DNA of 60,000 bases from Phoronis australis (taxonomy: Eukaryota > Phoronida > Phoronidae), in contig NMRA01000191.1 in the NCBI GenBank assembly GCA_002633005.1, forward strand, positions 582,077 to 642,076, read 5' to 3'. The notes below the pieces were generated by a model that was not told the origin of the DNA, ran no database searches, and worked only from the letters and a program-made list of their open reading frames with translations. The stretch's first letter is position 1, and each line of letters opens with the position of its first letter. Positions 32,833 to 44,475 of the stretch are shown one piece after another. The position numbers and the translations under genes were made by a program.

Positions 32833-35422
32833 TCAACATGAATCAGTGAACGTTGCCCTGCTGCACACAGGAACTCGGGCTGCAGCTAAGTCTAACGTGG
32901 TAAAAACCCCGAATTGTGCCTTTCGCATTTCACTTCCTCGTACAAAATCGTTTGCCTCATCCACCAAATTTAGCTTATCGCACATGTCTTTGTGAACATG
33001 GAGCAACATTAAATGGTTCAACCTCCCCTGTCCCATTGTGGAACGTAAATATGACTTAACACGCCTAAGAGCACTAAATGCTCGTTCGCTACTGGCATTT
33101 GTTGCAGGCATCACTAACAGCAAGTTTGCTAGTTTAATTACATTTTCGATCAAGTGTTTTTGACCGGCTGATAATTTCTGCAAATGATCCACAACACGAG
33201 ACAATGTTACCTCTTGACTACCATCCTGTGCATAATTGGCCCCAAACGTAGCCAGCTCCTCACATTGCATATAAATTTTGTAATCTTCTTGACCAAACCT
33301 GTCCCGTATTGATGCAATGATATTGTCAAGAGCTTCAAAATAAATTCTTCTATAATAATCTTCTGGACTCGAAGAAAACTCCGGAGGGGCATTTCCTGTT
33401 TCGTATCTAGCGGGTTTTCTATTGCGTCTAGGGAGACCAGGATCTTTGACGTGATGATCCTTTGCACAAGCTAGGACTTCATCTCAGAAGTTTTTAAATT
33501 CTCTGTAGTTTCTCATCCGTTCTAATGTAGTAAGGGTCATTTTGGCAATCTTTTGAGCCTCAGCCGCGGACATCTGAACGCTTTGTAAAGTTGTACTCAG
33601 ATTGTCAGCATGCACCAACAGGCGCTCTGAAAGCACTAAACCGTAAAAGAAACTAAACTGTGTCATGTGAGACTGAATTCCACGTATCCGAGCTTTCATT
33701 TCTGAATCATTGCAATTTTGGACTCCCCAGGACCAGAGTTCCTGTAAACAATCATAGTTACCTATCACACGATTCAGAGCGTCAGCCTTCACGGTCCATC
33801 TCGTTGGACACAGTTGCCGAATATTACCCACTTCTCTGTCGTCAAGCAACGCATCTCGTATTTTATTCAACTGTGCGTCACGTTTGGGAGATTTTTTTAT
33901 CAGTTTGGTAATTTCGTACGTGGTGTCTAAAGCATCTGCCATCAGCTTGCATCGTTTGATACTATCTGAGCAGGCAAGATTCAACGCGTGGCCATAACAA
34001 TGTGTGTACAGGGCGCGATGTTCTTCCTGTTTAATGTTGACAACGACTCCATTTTTGGACCCACTCATTGTGCTGCAACCATCATAGCATTGACCACGAC
34101 ATCTGCTTAAAGACAAGTTCATCCGCAACAGTGTGTCTTTTAGAAGTGACGTAATTGTTTGGGCATCCATCAATTCCAAGCGGCGAAATCCGATGAAATC
34201 TTCATGGGGTTGTAATGATTCGTCTACCCATCGGATACAAACGACGAGTTGTTCGCTATTAGACACGTCAGTAGTTTCGTCTGCCAGTATACTAAAATAA
34301 GGACTGCCGCGAATGCACGACGCTATTTCTCGGAGAACTTTTAAAGCCATCAGTTTGATCGCTTCATTTTGAATATCTGGAGACGTATATTTATTTGTTT
34401 TCTGCGACAACCATGATTTCAAAATATCTGTCTGTTTCTTTTAGATGGAGTAGTTGAATAAAATTGGAATCTTGTTCATCTCCGTCACCCCTAAACGGTA
34501 TACCTTGTCTTGCCAAAAAACGTATGTTTATTAATATTTTCAGGAACATTCTGCGGTTTTTCGCTTTTTGCTCTCCGTGGGCTGTTGACAGTTGTTCCGC
34601 AACATCTTTGACAGACAACTTCACTATCAGTGTGCGTTCCATTGCTTCTTTATGGCACTCAGATTTCTCATGCTTCGTAAAGCCAGACGTCTTGTCAGTA
34701 GCCTTTTTCCAGTTCGTGTAACCGGTAACAACAAATGATAGCTCTTGTTTTGCTGAAGACAGCAGACCCATGTGGTAAGCTTTTGCACATATGTGACACA
34801 CCTTATCTTCCCCCTAAATATAATGCAGCCACGGCCATGAGATAAACCACTGTTTTTGAAATTGACGATTTTTCTTGCCAAAAGGTCGTTTTGGAAAGAC
34901 GTGATTTGAAGGTTGGTGTGGATGCTCGGGAATGTCGTGTAAACCACGTTTTTCTTGCATGGTGTGAGCCGACTGAGAAGAACTGTTTTGGTGAGAGTGG
35001 GAGTTTTCACTTGGTGCTGAAGAGCTACAATAAAGATCCTGTGACTGGCTCGATGGTTCTAAATTCGTAGTACCAGATTTGTGAGTCCCAGTGTTCACCA
35101 CAAGTGGCTCTGCGTGCAATGTGGCTTCTTCAGAAGTGCTGTTTTCTAACTGCGTAGGACAGCTACTGTGGGTCTCCAGGACGTCCGATAGTTCTTTGTT
35201 TGACGTTTCAGAGTTACTCTTTATATTCCAAGCTGAAGCACCTCCAGGTTTAGTGCGTAATGCGCCGCCTATTACGTGAGATTCGAGCGTGAGTGAAGTA
35301 CTGGTTACAGGCAGGGATTTTACCTTAAAGAAGGCACCTATTTTTCTTTGGTGACTGGAAGCGTGCTGCTTCTTTGCTCTTGAACATTCCTGGGAATCGT
35401 CGCAAAATCTTTTTTTGTTCAT
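32833..35422 (-). pseudogene. hAT transposase (ZMYM1-like, TTF zinc finger, DUF4371, hAT dimerisation)
   Basis: The first plausible ATG is at 35422 (MNKKRF); upstream codons are open to 35530 but start at TTG. After a Ser-rich N-terminus come WPWLHYI and, past an in-frame TAG (34802-34804), the TTF-type finger CHICAKAYHMG...GYTNWKKATDK..HEKSECH. A one-base frame change near 34410 leads into the catalytic region: ILADETTDVSNSEQL (first Asp), CYDGCSTMSG (second Asp), HCYGHALNLACSD. A TGA at 33484-33486 precedes a linker (RRIYFEALD) and the dimerisation domain NASSERAFSALRRVKSYLR with the catalytic Glu. Length is about 860 codons, typical of the family. Three lesions make it inactive, but it is otherwise well preserved, so it died recently. 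It would have moved its own element by cut and paste. Confidence 0.9.
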
Positions 35423-35613
35423 TTGACACTCAGGTACAGGGCGTGTGTTTTTTATTCTAACTGCTACGACATGATTTGGTTCAAAAATCGCGCCGGGTCG
35501 GTTGTCAAGATTTCCATCTCTAGACCACAAGAAAATCGCATATTTGTTGCATGAAGCATTTCCTAATACACGTGGTAAGATCTCCCCATGAAGGGAATGA
35601 ACACTTTTTCCTA

Positions 35614-36055
35614 NNNNNNNNNNNNNNNNNNNNNNNNNNNNNNNNNNNNNNNNNNNNNNNNNNNNNNNNNNNNNNNNNNNNNNNNNNNNNNNNNNNNNNN
35701 NNNNNNNNNNNNNNNNNNNNNNNNNNNNNNNNNNNNNNNNNNNNNNNNNNNNNNNNNNNNNNNNNNNNNNNNNNNNNNNNNNNNNNNNNNNNNNNNNNNN
35801 NNNNNNNNNNNNNNNNNNNNNNNNNNNNNNNNNNNNNNNNNNNNNNNNNNNNNNNNNNNNNNNNNNNNNNNNNNNNNNNNNNNNNNNNNNNNNNNNNNNN
35901 NNNNNNNNNNNNNNNNNNNNNNNNNNNNNNNNNNNNNNNNNNNNNNNNNNNNNNNNNNNNNNNNNNNNNNNNNNNNNNNNNNNNNNNNNNNNNNNNNNNN
36001 NNNNNNNNNNNNNNNNNNNNNNNNNNNNNNNNNNNNNNNNNNNNNNNNNNNNNNN
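35614..36055. other. Assembly gap (442 N)
   Basis: A run of N just upstream of the hAT transposase start. Open frames through it are artefacts. Confidence 1.
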
Positions 36056-37242
36056 ATTAACAGAATGTACCTTATTAATTTGCTAAATTTTCCTATAAGT
36101 TAATGTCAAGCAACCTATTTAGTTGCGGACTGGTATGAAATCAAAAATCAAATTCTACGGATTTACTACTTTCCAAAAATATACTTTTGCTGGGCTAAGT
36201 TGTATACAATTTAGTATATATGTATTTGGCTAAATATACAGGCATGACGAGAAGGTGCTACATAACCTTAGTAAGGCGCGATGTGTTAATGTAAAAACTA
36301 ATTTTGTATTTCTAGGCTGTTGTGATAATTTGTATAGGCTATTTACTTCGTAGTTTCTGTTAAACACGCACTCCGCTAATGGGCGTCATTTTGCTTCTCC
36401 AAATTGAACTTTGGTTCATTTGACATTTAGTAGTACAGCAAAGCCTATAACATATTTTTTTTAACGTACATGTATTTCTTTTACTTTTTGGGTATGAAAG
36501 AAGGAATTCTGTGTTTCATATTCTTATGTTTCACTGAGCTACTACTCACGTTTCATAAGAAAGTGAAATACGTTTCTGATTTCCCCGTTATAATGCGACA
36601 CTATGGGACTTACTAAAGTAGTTCACAAATTCTATTTTGTCATTGTACTACAGCCACTGTTGAATGCTATCCGGAAATATGGTGAACAAACAAAATTTGA
36701 GACCAAAATGCAAAAGGTGCACGTGTATTATCACCGTGGTCAAATCAATAACTGCTTCCTGTGCAAACGATCAAATCTACGGTCTTCCAGCATAGGAGTT
36801 GAGTGAACGTAGTTAATGTTAAATGCATGCACTTTATGCATGAATACCACAGTTGGAGAAAGTAGTCTGCACTATAGATAAACTGTGGGTCGTTGACCCC
36901 TTTTTTCAATTTTTCACTCCCAGTTCTTTGGAAATTTCATTGAAAATATTTAAACTCTTTAATTTTAGAGAATGAGCGTTAATACTATAAGTTTTTCGTC
37001 ATTATACAAGTTATTGTCACACAAGTTAAGATATATCTCTATTCATCACCATTTAAAACAGGGTACACGTTTGAATTAGCCGATACCTCAAAACCCAGGC
37101 ATTTTCTACCATAATAGCCAATGACTTCTATTTTAGCAACGGGTAATTCATTACATTTCTAGACAGACCGTGTGATTTGTCGTTTACATTCAGCAAAACA
37201 CGATCAGAAAACAAACACTATGAGCCAAAATCGATTCTTAAT
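36056..37242. other. No gene seen
   Basis: AT-rich. The 67-residue frame at 36603-36806 has no motif. OTU-gene downstream exons were looked for on the minus strand and not found. Confidence 0.4.
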
Positions 37243-37381
37243 ACATGGGCGGCGCACTATAGGGGGCTGAGAGGCTATCACCCCCCTTAATTCAGCGGTG
37301 CACCGTCCGCGGGCGTAGGCGGCGCACCTGATAGGGGGCTGAGGGAATATAGCTCCCAACTAAATGCTGCGCCGCCCATGT
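37243..37381. mobile_element. Dimeric-hairpin MITE, copy 1 (~139 bp)
   Basis: The outer ends ACATGGGCGGCGCA and TGCGCCGCCCATGT are perfect inverted repeats. The inside consists of two ~70-bp half-units, each with a GGCGGCGCAC..TATAGGGGGCTGAG start. A relative is at 43023-43165. Confidence 0.85.
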
Positions 37382-37434
37382 AATATCGACTAAAGTAAAA
37401 GTCAAAAATCTACACGAAAAATATAAAATTATAC

Positions 37435-37940
37435 CAGTTATGCAAAGAGAAGCGGCTCGAAATAAACAGTTGCCGTCCCCAGATGTGCGAATGGGTTCGT
37501 GTGTTGACTGGTGAGATTCGGGATTTATGCATTTTGCGAACTCGTCGATCAGAGCATTTTCCAACAAACTAGATGTAGAAAGAGGGGATTCAACAGCTTG
37601 TGTTACAAGGTTACTGTATGTGTCGTATATACTTCCAGCTTTCTGCGAGTCGTATCCAATCGACGCCACGAGTTCTCCAAGGCCTTGTAAAATACAGAAT
37701 TTGTGACCACTGATCGAAATTTACTCCAGTTTCCTGCTATAACGTGCATGCGACAATCACAATGAACAGTAAAAACAACTCCACAACGTTAGAAAACTCA
37801 ATTACCTCCATTGTGGTCGACATCTCGAATAATGCACTGAATACCAAAGTTCAAGCTTAGAACTGCACGCGCTACTGCTAGATATAGTAACACTTACCGG
37901 ACACACGTGAGGTCTTCACTTTGCCGACGACGCCAAACAT
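37435..37940 (-). CDS. OTU-like cysteine protease gene fragment, two exons
   Basis: Exon 37940-37898 begins with ATG (MFGVVGKVKTSRVSG) and ends at a strong donor TCCG|GTAAGTG in phase 1. Exon 37683-37435, after a TTTTACAAG acceptor, continues in the matching phase and ends with the OTU catalytic box SGDGNCLFRAASL (Asp and Cys of the active site) before a donor CTG|GTATAA. The region between (LVASIGYDSQKAGSIYDTY and on) has no family I know. The catalytic His part should be in later exons and was not found downstream towards the gap. OTU proteases remove ubiquitin; related domains also occur in some transposons. The start could instead be further upstream, since the frame stays open into the hAT end at 38034. 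Confidence 0.5.
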
Positions 37941-38000
37941 CAACTTGAAGTCTTGTTCTGCAGTCTTGGGAAACGATTCTTTGGCGAAATAAAAGCTGNC

Positions 38001-38034
38001 CCCCCCCCGGCCTCCCTCGCTTCCTACGGCCCTG
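38001..38034 (-). repeat. hAT-type terminal repeat
   Basis: Read on the minus strand it begins CAGGGCCGTAGGAAGCGAGG and runs into a G-rich tract with one N (37999). It is similar to the ends at 32506 and 44063. Confidence 0.6.
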
Positions 38035-40106
38035 GACAGCCATATTTGTTTTGGTCGTCTGTTATGCTTCACAAGTTCGCAAAATGATTAAAATTACGCT
38101 GTAAACAAACAGGTATGTGACATTTTCTAACCATGAAGTAAATACCAGCTTTATTTCTAGTACATCAACCAAAACTGGGACACAATGACCGCGCATTCTG
38201 AACGAATTTTGACCGCAAGGGGCAATCGATGCCCGCTTAACTTCAAAGCCGTTTTTCTTGGCTCGGGATTTCAGGGTAATGACAAGATTTTTGGGCCTAT
38301 TTTCCGCAAAACGTGAGTCAATTTTTGCGAAATTTGCAATTTTGAAATTCTCTAGAACTAAAGCAAAATCGCGTGCCTGGGTTTTTTGATACATGAACCA
38401 AATTTTTAGTTATTAGACGAAAAGTGACCAAAGGACAGAGGAAATGGTGTGCTTGCCACAAATTCAAGATCATAACGATTTGGTTCATATATTTGCTATG
38501 GATAAGTAGAATATTGCGTAATGCAACAGTTGATGATAATCCCTGTGCATTTCGAAAACATACCAAGGTAAAATTTGATTTTTTGGAAAATTAAAAAATA
38601 CGATACTTAAAAAATGAACTACAATAAAAACCTTTTCTTCGGTTCTTTGTTCACTTTCAGAGTCATTTCTAATTAGTTAAAACAAACCCCCTTTATACTT
38701 ACTTTAGATAGGAACCTGGAGATTTGACCAGTGTATACACCCCCCACCCACCCACCCCCCCCCCTTATTGCAAAAAACAACGCCATAAGTTTTTTAAAAG
38801 CGACGACAAAGTTTTGTGAAATCTTGTGAGTGCAAGGCCTGCTTCCTCGTTTTGCTTGGACATGCTACGCCTCTTTTTTTAGCTTACTTCTTTGTCCATT
38901 TGTAACCCGTGTGGTAATTTGTAATGTCTCCCTTTAGAACATGAATTTGAATGCTTACAGACGTCCCGTTATTCAGTGAGTTGCCTAGATGCTCTGTTTA
39001 TGCAGGTACGACATAATATACAGGGGATATTCTTATTTTCACACTTGCACTGAGCTCGTAAGATTTGTATCATTTGACTCGGCATGTGGCCTCGTGCTCA
39101 TGGGGCCCCCAAGTAAATGTCCTGGTGAGTCCTGTGTTGGACGGCACCGAAAAAATATCTGACATCAGGTAAACAGTAATTGTATATTTATATATAAACA
39201 CGCGCGCACGCACGCACAGAACACGAACACATTAAGCTACGCAAATAAATTCACTATGTAAACAGTGTTAACAGGGTCTAAAATTTTTATTTATGATTGC
39301 GGAACAAATAGTAAGAAACTAAACGCCACTTGTTTCTCTAAAATACTGTAACATGAATTTTTAAAGTCATGTCTGGTATTAAAATTCCAAAAACGTCATG
39401 CTGATAAACCCCTCATAGTTTGTCGAAAGTGGCTTTGAGACCCGGCGGAGCTGAAAAGATATAGGAGACCATACTATTCCGGTATCTTGCCAGGGCCACG
39501 GGTCGGTGTGTACACAAAAGCCCAATGTAATTGTCAGGTTTGTTGACTAATTTTGCCGAGAAATCATTGGTTGTCTCAAATGTCTCACTTCATTATTTCG
39601 TTATGAACAGTAATGACAAACTGAAAAAGAGGCAATGAAATTAGACTTGATTTGATAAATTGAACACACTTAGACTAACAGACAACCGAAAATTCATAGT
39701 GCAAACTTTCGCAACTCAGTCTCGATGTCGCAAACTCTAACCACAGGCCCTTGAGTTATCTATTCCTCCCACCCTAACCCGGTCCCCCACTAACACTATT
39801 CACCGTAACATACTCCATGCCAGTGGCAGATTCCTCTTTGGCCCTGACAATAGAATACACTGGTCACGTAAAGGTCTACACGGGTAATTGTTGCTCGTTA
39901 CTTATGTACAACTAAACTATAGACTCGAGAATTACCCTTGCGATTTCCGATCGTACTTTGCGCCCGAAAACATAATTGGAAAATATCAGAACATGAGAAA
40001 TTTGGTGTCTCGCAAAGGTTGTCCTAAACGAATGAAAAAACAGAAGTTCATCCAATGAAATCTAATAGGCCAAAAGGTATGGAAAGCCAAAGCGGAAAAA
40101 ATTGCC
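38035..40106. other. No gene seen; C-rich and CA/CG-rich simple sequence
   Basis: There is a C-rich tract at 38740-38764 (CCCACCC repeats), and a CGCA/AC patch at 39200-39235. The frames on the minus strand at 38062-38566 carry no motif. Confidence 0.45.
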
Positions 40107-40745
40107 GGACACAAAATTTTTAATTCAAGTATTTAATTCTCTGCAAGGCCAGAAAAGGTACGCGTACCCCAAACCAAAATTTATGCGCCAGAACCTGTAA
40201 TTTATCACGTTAGGACTAAAATGTAACACGTCAGGCCCAAAATTTAACACGTCAGGACACAAAATTTATCACGCCAGGAGAATTTTTTACCAGGAGAAAA
40301 TTTGTTGCCAGAAAATTTCACGCTAGGAGACCTCGCGACGATGACGATCCGCAGTGTCTGTGTAACATACTCAGTCGCATACTTGCCTATGCATTGGCTT
40401 CTGTTGTAAAACGTGGGAGAGACGACAGAAATTCAACCTTATTGTCACGAAAATGTGACTGTCGTCGGCGAGACATTGTGCACCTATTGTATGCGTCATC
40501 TCTTTGAGGGGTCGCGTGCTCGTGGATGATCACGTGGTCTCCTGGCACGAAATTTTACTGACCGTCAAAATTTTCCTGACGTGTGAAATTTTCCTGACGC
40601 ATTGAAATTTTCCTGAAGTATTAAATTTCGTGTCTCGGCGTGATAAATTATCGGTTCGAACGTGTTAAATTTTGGTTCTGACGTGATTTTAGATCCTGAT
40701 GCAATAAATTTTGCTTTGTGCCTGACACTTTCCCCTTCAGGTCCA
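40107..40745. repeat. Inverted clusters of an iterated ~20-bp motif
   Basis: About nine units of the form AAAATTTATCACGCCAGGA lie head-to-tail at 40107-40332. About ten units of its reverse complement (for example CTGACGTGTGAAATTTTC) lie at 40547-40730. A 210-bp unique centre separates them. Units vary in the CACG part but keep AAATTT and CAGG. The minus frame 40565-40861 is a by-product (repeated SGKF). No coding gene. Confidence 0.85.
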
Positions 40746-41763
40746 ACGATAGTAAATAACGGATTTGGCATGTGAGAGGACTGGAGTTTAGCAAGCTGCA
40801 CTTTCCTGAAAGCAAATGTTGCATAATTCAAATGAGGCAAATAGTAAGCGACCGGAGGCAAATAGAAGCCTTCGTTACCTCACACTCCTGTCTGGTTCAA
40901 AACTGAATAAGGCGAGCCAATCGATATACAGGTTTCATCTTGTTGAAGTTTTTGGTGGTTTAGTAATGTGAGTTACAGCTTTAACGCATGTGTCTTTGTC
41001 TCAAAATTCAGTGTTGCATTTCCAGCAAATGGAGAATTTGTCATGTTTGAAGTGGAGTGGCCCCTCTGGCCAAATCCTTAATTCTAGTACACATCTAATG
41101 GTAGAAAGTACTTTGTCAATCTAATTGTGGTATTTGGCTATACATTCGATTAAGTGTTTTCTACGCTGTCTATAACTGAGGAATGGTTTTAAGTGAACCA
41201 CTTTTCAAAAACATTTATTCATTTCTCTGTACAACTACACACAGCTTAATTTTGGGTGTGGTACAGAAATCCGTAAGATATTTTTGAATTTTGTCAATAT
41301 TTTTGGTAATGTGGTGATACCGACCCCATCACAGCTGCAAGGACAAAACTTTGAACCTTTGACACGGTTACGCCCACTTTTGCAGGTTTTCCACGGCAAA
41401 AAGCTTCCTAAACCACCAGCAGTGTTGACAGACAGTATCTAGGATACGCCAGACATTGGAAGTCAATACAGTCTGACGATGGTGTAAGTACTGACAGAAT
41501 CATTTGTCAGAATAAATATTGATTAAGTAGTTAGTAAAAATAGATCCAGTTTAAGTTGCCCAAAATTTGTGCGTACTTTTAAATCATGAGGTCAAACTTA
41601 CTGACATGTATTTTAACGTCAAAATTCTATTTTTAGACGGTGTTTACTACTTTGATTATTGGTCAATGCACTCTAAAGAGTCTAGAAATTTCTTAGAGCA
41701 AATCGTAACAGCCCATGATACGATTAGATAAGATCATGTGGTCTTGATTTGCCAATCGCTATG
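40746..41763. other. No gene seen
   Basis: No frame or repeat recognised in this stretch. Confidence 0.4.
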
Positions 41764-42537
41764 CAGGCCCTTAGGAAGGAAAAAATTAAAATTATTGGGG
41801 GGGGGGGGTCACAAACCAATTTGACTTCCCTAGCTACCCCCTTGCTATCGCCACCCCCCAAACCCGTTCTCTTGATGTCACCATATTTGTACCGAGTCCC
41901 CCATGTCAGCCATAGGTGGGGGTGATACCGGGAATGCAGCCATCAGGATTTGAGTAACCGTGAACCAGCAAAGTTTCCCGGAGGGTAAAAATGGGCCGCA
42001 ACAGTGTATTCTTACCTATTCCTCAAAAAGCGAATGAATGTCTTTGAAACTTATTTTAGATGGGCAAGAAACGTCCAGGTGCACTTTACTGTTTGGGGTT
42101 CTGATTATAGTTTTTTCCGTATTCAGGCTTCAACTAAATTCCACGAATCGTCATCATTTCTTAAAAGATTAGCTTCTAGTTGCCAAAAATCATCTATTAA
42201 CCTGTCGGTTTTCGGAGATACATAAACATGTAAAACAGAAACCAACGAATTTGTTAATCAAAATGGAATGCTATGAGCAATTTCCACAGCCATGTTCGCA
42301 GATTTTAGCGGGTAACCGGGAGGGGGGGATGGGAGATTGGGCATTCATAGTAAGGTGTATTTTTGCTCATTTCCGAGGTACCTACAACGGTTCACGAGTT
42401 TAACTTGACCTCTCCCCCCAAAAAACGCTGAAATCTTTGTTCGTTATTGAAAGTATTTGAATACTCTCGTTCACCCCAATAGTAGCCTCGACAGCAGTGT
42501 TTTCCACATGCGGGAATTCCTTACAAACAACTCATAG

Positions 42538-43640
42538 TAACCATTTTCAAAAGAGATACTATTCTTGTGATACTATGGGAAACAGTAACATTATTCTATG
42601 ATCACATCATTTTTGGCCATAGTAACGATTAGAAAACGGACAATCTCTCACTCTCATTTCACCACATAGATGTGACTTGAATGGTAATCGACACTTGTTG
42701 TCCTGCTGTACATATCCTGATGATGTCTTATGAAGAGGCGAAACGTTGAGTTAACAAGAACTTTTTTATTTGTGCGGCTACTCTTCGCTTTCTAATTATT
42801 CTGAAACTAACCATCGGAAATAGTTCTTTCAGTATGTAATTAACAAATAGGGGTCTTCACGTTCTTCAAAATTCCACCCTTTCGATGGCGGTCAATCCTA
42901 TTGTATTTTTCACATTTTTTGGATGTTTGGATCGAATGCCTTGATACGTCTGTGCTGCGCACAAATGTTTGTGTCTTTTATGAATTTGGAATCTCAACTT
43001 CCCTCGAGAATACTTGGCAGTGTCCATGGGCGGCGTACCAAAGGGGGCGGGGGGCTATAGCCCCACTTTTTCCGTGCTGGGCCGCCCATGGTCTATAGGA
43101 GGTGCATCACAGGGGGCTGGGGGGCTTTAGCCCCCACGTTTTTCATTGCCCACGCCGCCCATGGTATCGGATTTTCATGTACATGTATAGTGGTACAAAG
43201 GGACATTTCCTCGATCTGCTCCACCGAGAGAGGGTACCGTCTGAAATGGGACACCTTAATTATGAAAGACTAAGCATCGTTAAGCTTGGAAAAGAGTGAC
43301 AGTTCATTCCACCGTCGTGTGGTCACAAGACGGTGCAGGAAGTGACCCTCTTCAACACGAAATTCTGTTACACGATTTTGCAAAAAAACAGTAAACTAGA
43401 CGTAATCAAATCCAAAATAGGCCCTCTATCAGTGAGCGGACCCTTAATAATTTGTCAATAAAACATACAAAGGGTGGCCACTTGAATGTCATCAATGGCC
43501 TCCTTCAAACGTGGGGGCCCTCAGTATGAAATTTTCAATATTTTGAAAAATCAAGAAATGTGCAGCAATTGGTGATATCAGTCAGGGCATCAAGTAATAC
43601 ACAATTCGAGAAAAAAAGCGGTACAGTTGTTTCCGTAATC
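42538..43640 (+). repeat. Dispersed repeat, copy 2
   Basis: Same block order as 13117-13740 (TTCAAAAGAGATACTATTCT, CACCCTTTCGATGGCGGTC, GGAAAAGAGTGACAGTTC, ATGTGCAGCAATTGGTG), interrupted by the hairpin MITE at 43023-43165. A weaker relative lies at 44690-45060. Confidence 0.5.
43023..43165. mobile_element. Dimeric-hairpin MITE, copy 2 (~143 bp)
   Basis: It starts CCATGGGCGGCGTACCAAAG and ends CACGCCGCCCATGG, with an internal junction GGCCGCCCATGG near 43090. Each half has GGGGGCTGGGGGGCTxTAGCCCC. Relative of 37243-37381. Confidence 0.8.
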
Positions 43641-44220
43641 CCTTGCCAGAGAGGGGCCTCTGGAAAAATGTGGTTTTGCAGTCGAAAAAATTTGACTTAT
43701 TAAATTTAAAAATCAAGTAAATTAGAAACGCTCCGCAAAATCTTCCTTATGCAATTTTTTCGATTTTTCTAAATATAATGCATGAATCATTACGTGCCCG
43801 TTTTCAAGTGCGTTTAGACGACCCGTGCTTCGAAAGCGGAGACCCCAACAATGTCCTGGCCAGGATCCTCAAAGGTAAACCATGCAGTGATACAGAGTTG
43901 TTAAATGTTTCTTTTGATTTTTCTCTCTTATCTGCATTTAGCAGTCTTTCTTTTCGCGACTGTCCCCGCCCCACGCGTACGTCGGTTGCCACGGTTGAAC
44001 CCTGACGCCTGAAACTTTTTGGGGGGACCCGTGCCCCCCAGCCCCCCGCTTTCTACGGCCCTGGCTACTGGTACCTGGACGCTTACAACACAATCCGAGA
44101 CCTCACGACTATGTTTTGCAGACTAATCTCCTACGATGCGTACAATTTGATTGCTGATCAACAGTTCAGACGTGCCCAAAATGTAATGTGTCGCATCCCT
44201 CATAAACTCATTAAGGATAG

Positions 44221-44475
44221 CAATTCCGGATGTTGACCTATGAACAGATATCAAAAACGGCTTTCTCATTCAATGCTCGGAAACAAAATAATTCTCTGTA
44301 ACCCTCTAAAACCCTCAAAAGATTGAGTGGAGGAAACTTTGAAAACCCTTTTCAAAGTCTGCTAAACGGGCGAACGTGACCTATGCTTTTAACGAATTAC
44401 ACCGCAACTGTGGGGAAAGACCACCCAGCAAGAATTGTAATATTCAATCTGTGTGACATGGTGATGTATCTAAAC
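44221..44475 (+). repeat. Dispersed repeat with self-complementary segment, copy 1
   Basis: It includes GAGGAAACTTTGAAAA then TTTTCAAAGTCT, a short hairpin, and GGGAAAGACCACCCAGCAAG. The reverse-orientation copy is at 50700-50960 with the same order of words. Probably a SINE or MITE. Confidence 0.65.

Larger units (their letters stand above)
41764..44063. mobile_element. Putative non-autonomous hAT-like element (2.3 kb)
   Basis: The left end is CAGGCCCTTAGGAAGG running to a G-run. The right end, read inwards, is CAGGGCCGTAGAAAGC followed by GGGGGG. Flanks TCGCTATG and GCTACTGG are only loosely similar, so the target duplication is not secure. It contains a hairpin MITE and dispersed-repeat copy 2. 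No transposase. Confidence 0.45.

Noticed and set aside
35551-36103. Frames of about 170 residues
   Set aside because: They consist of the N gap.
32506-38034. Complete autonomous hAT element between the two CAGGsCCGTAGGAA-type ends
   Set aside because: The 8-bp flanks (CGTGACAA and GACAGCCA) do not match, and an assembly gap and other insertions lie inside. The ends are listed separately instead.
40107-40745. CRISPR array
   Set aside because: Short iterated words are in two opposite orientations without unique spacers of constant length, and the DNA is from an animal genome.
43088-43299. Protein-coding frames of 61-65 residues
   Set aside because: They read through the GC-rich hairpin MITE and have no independent support.
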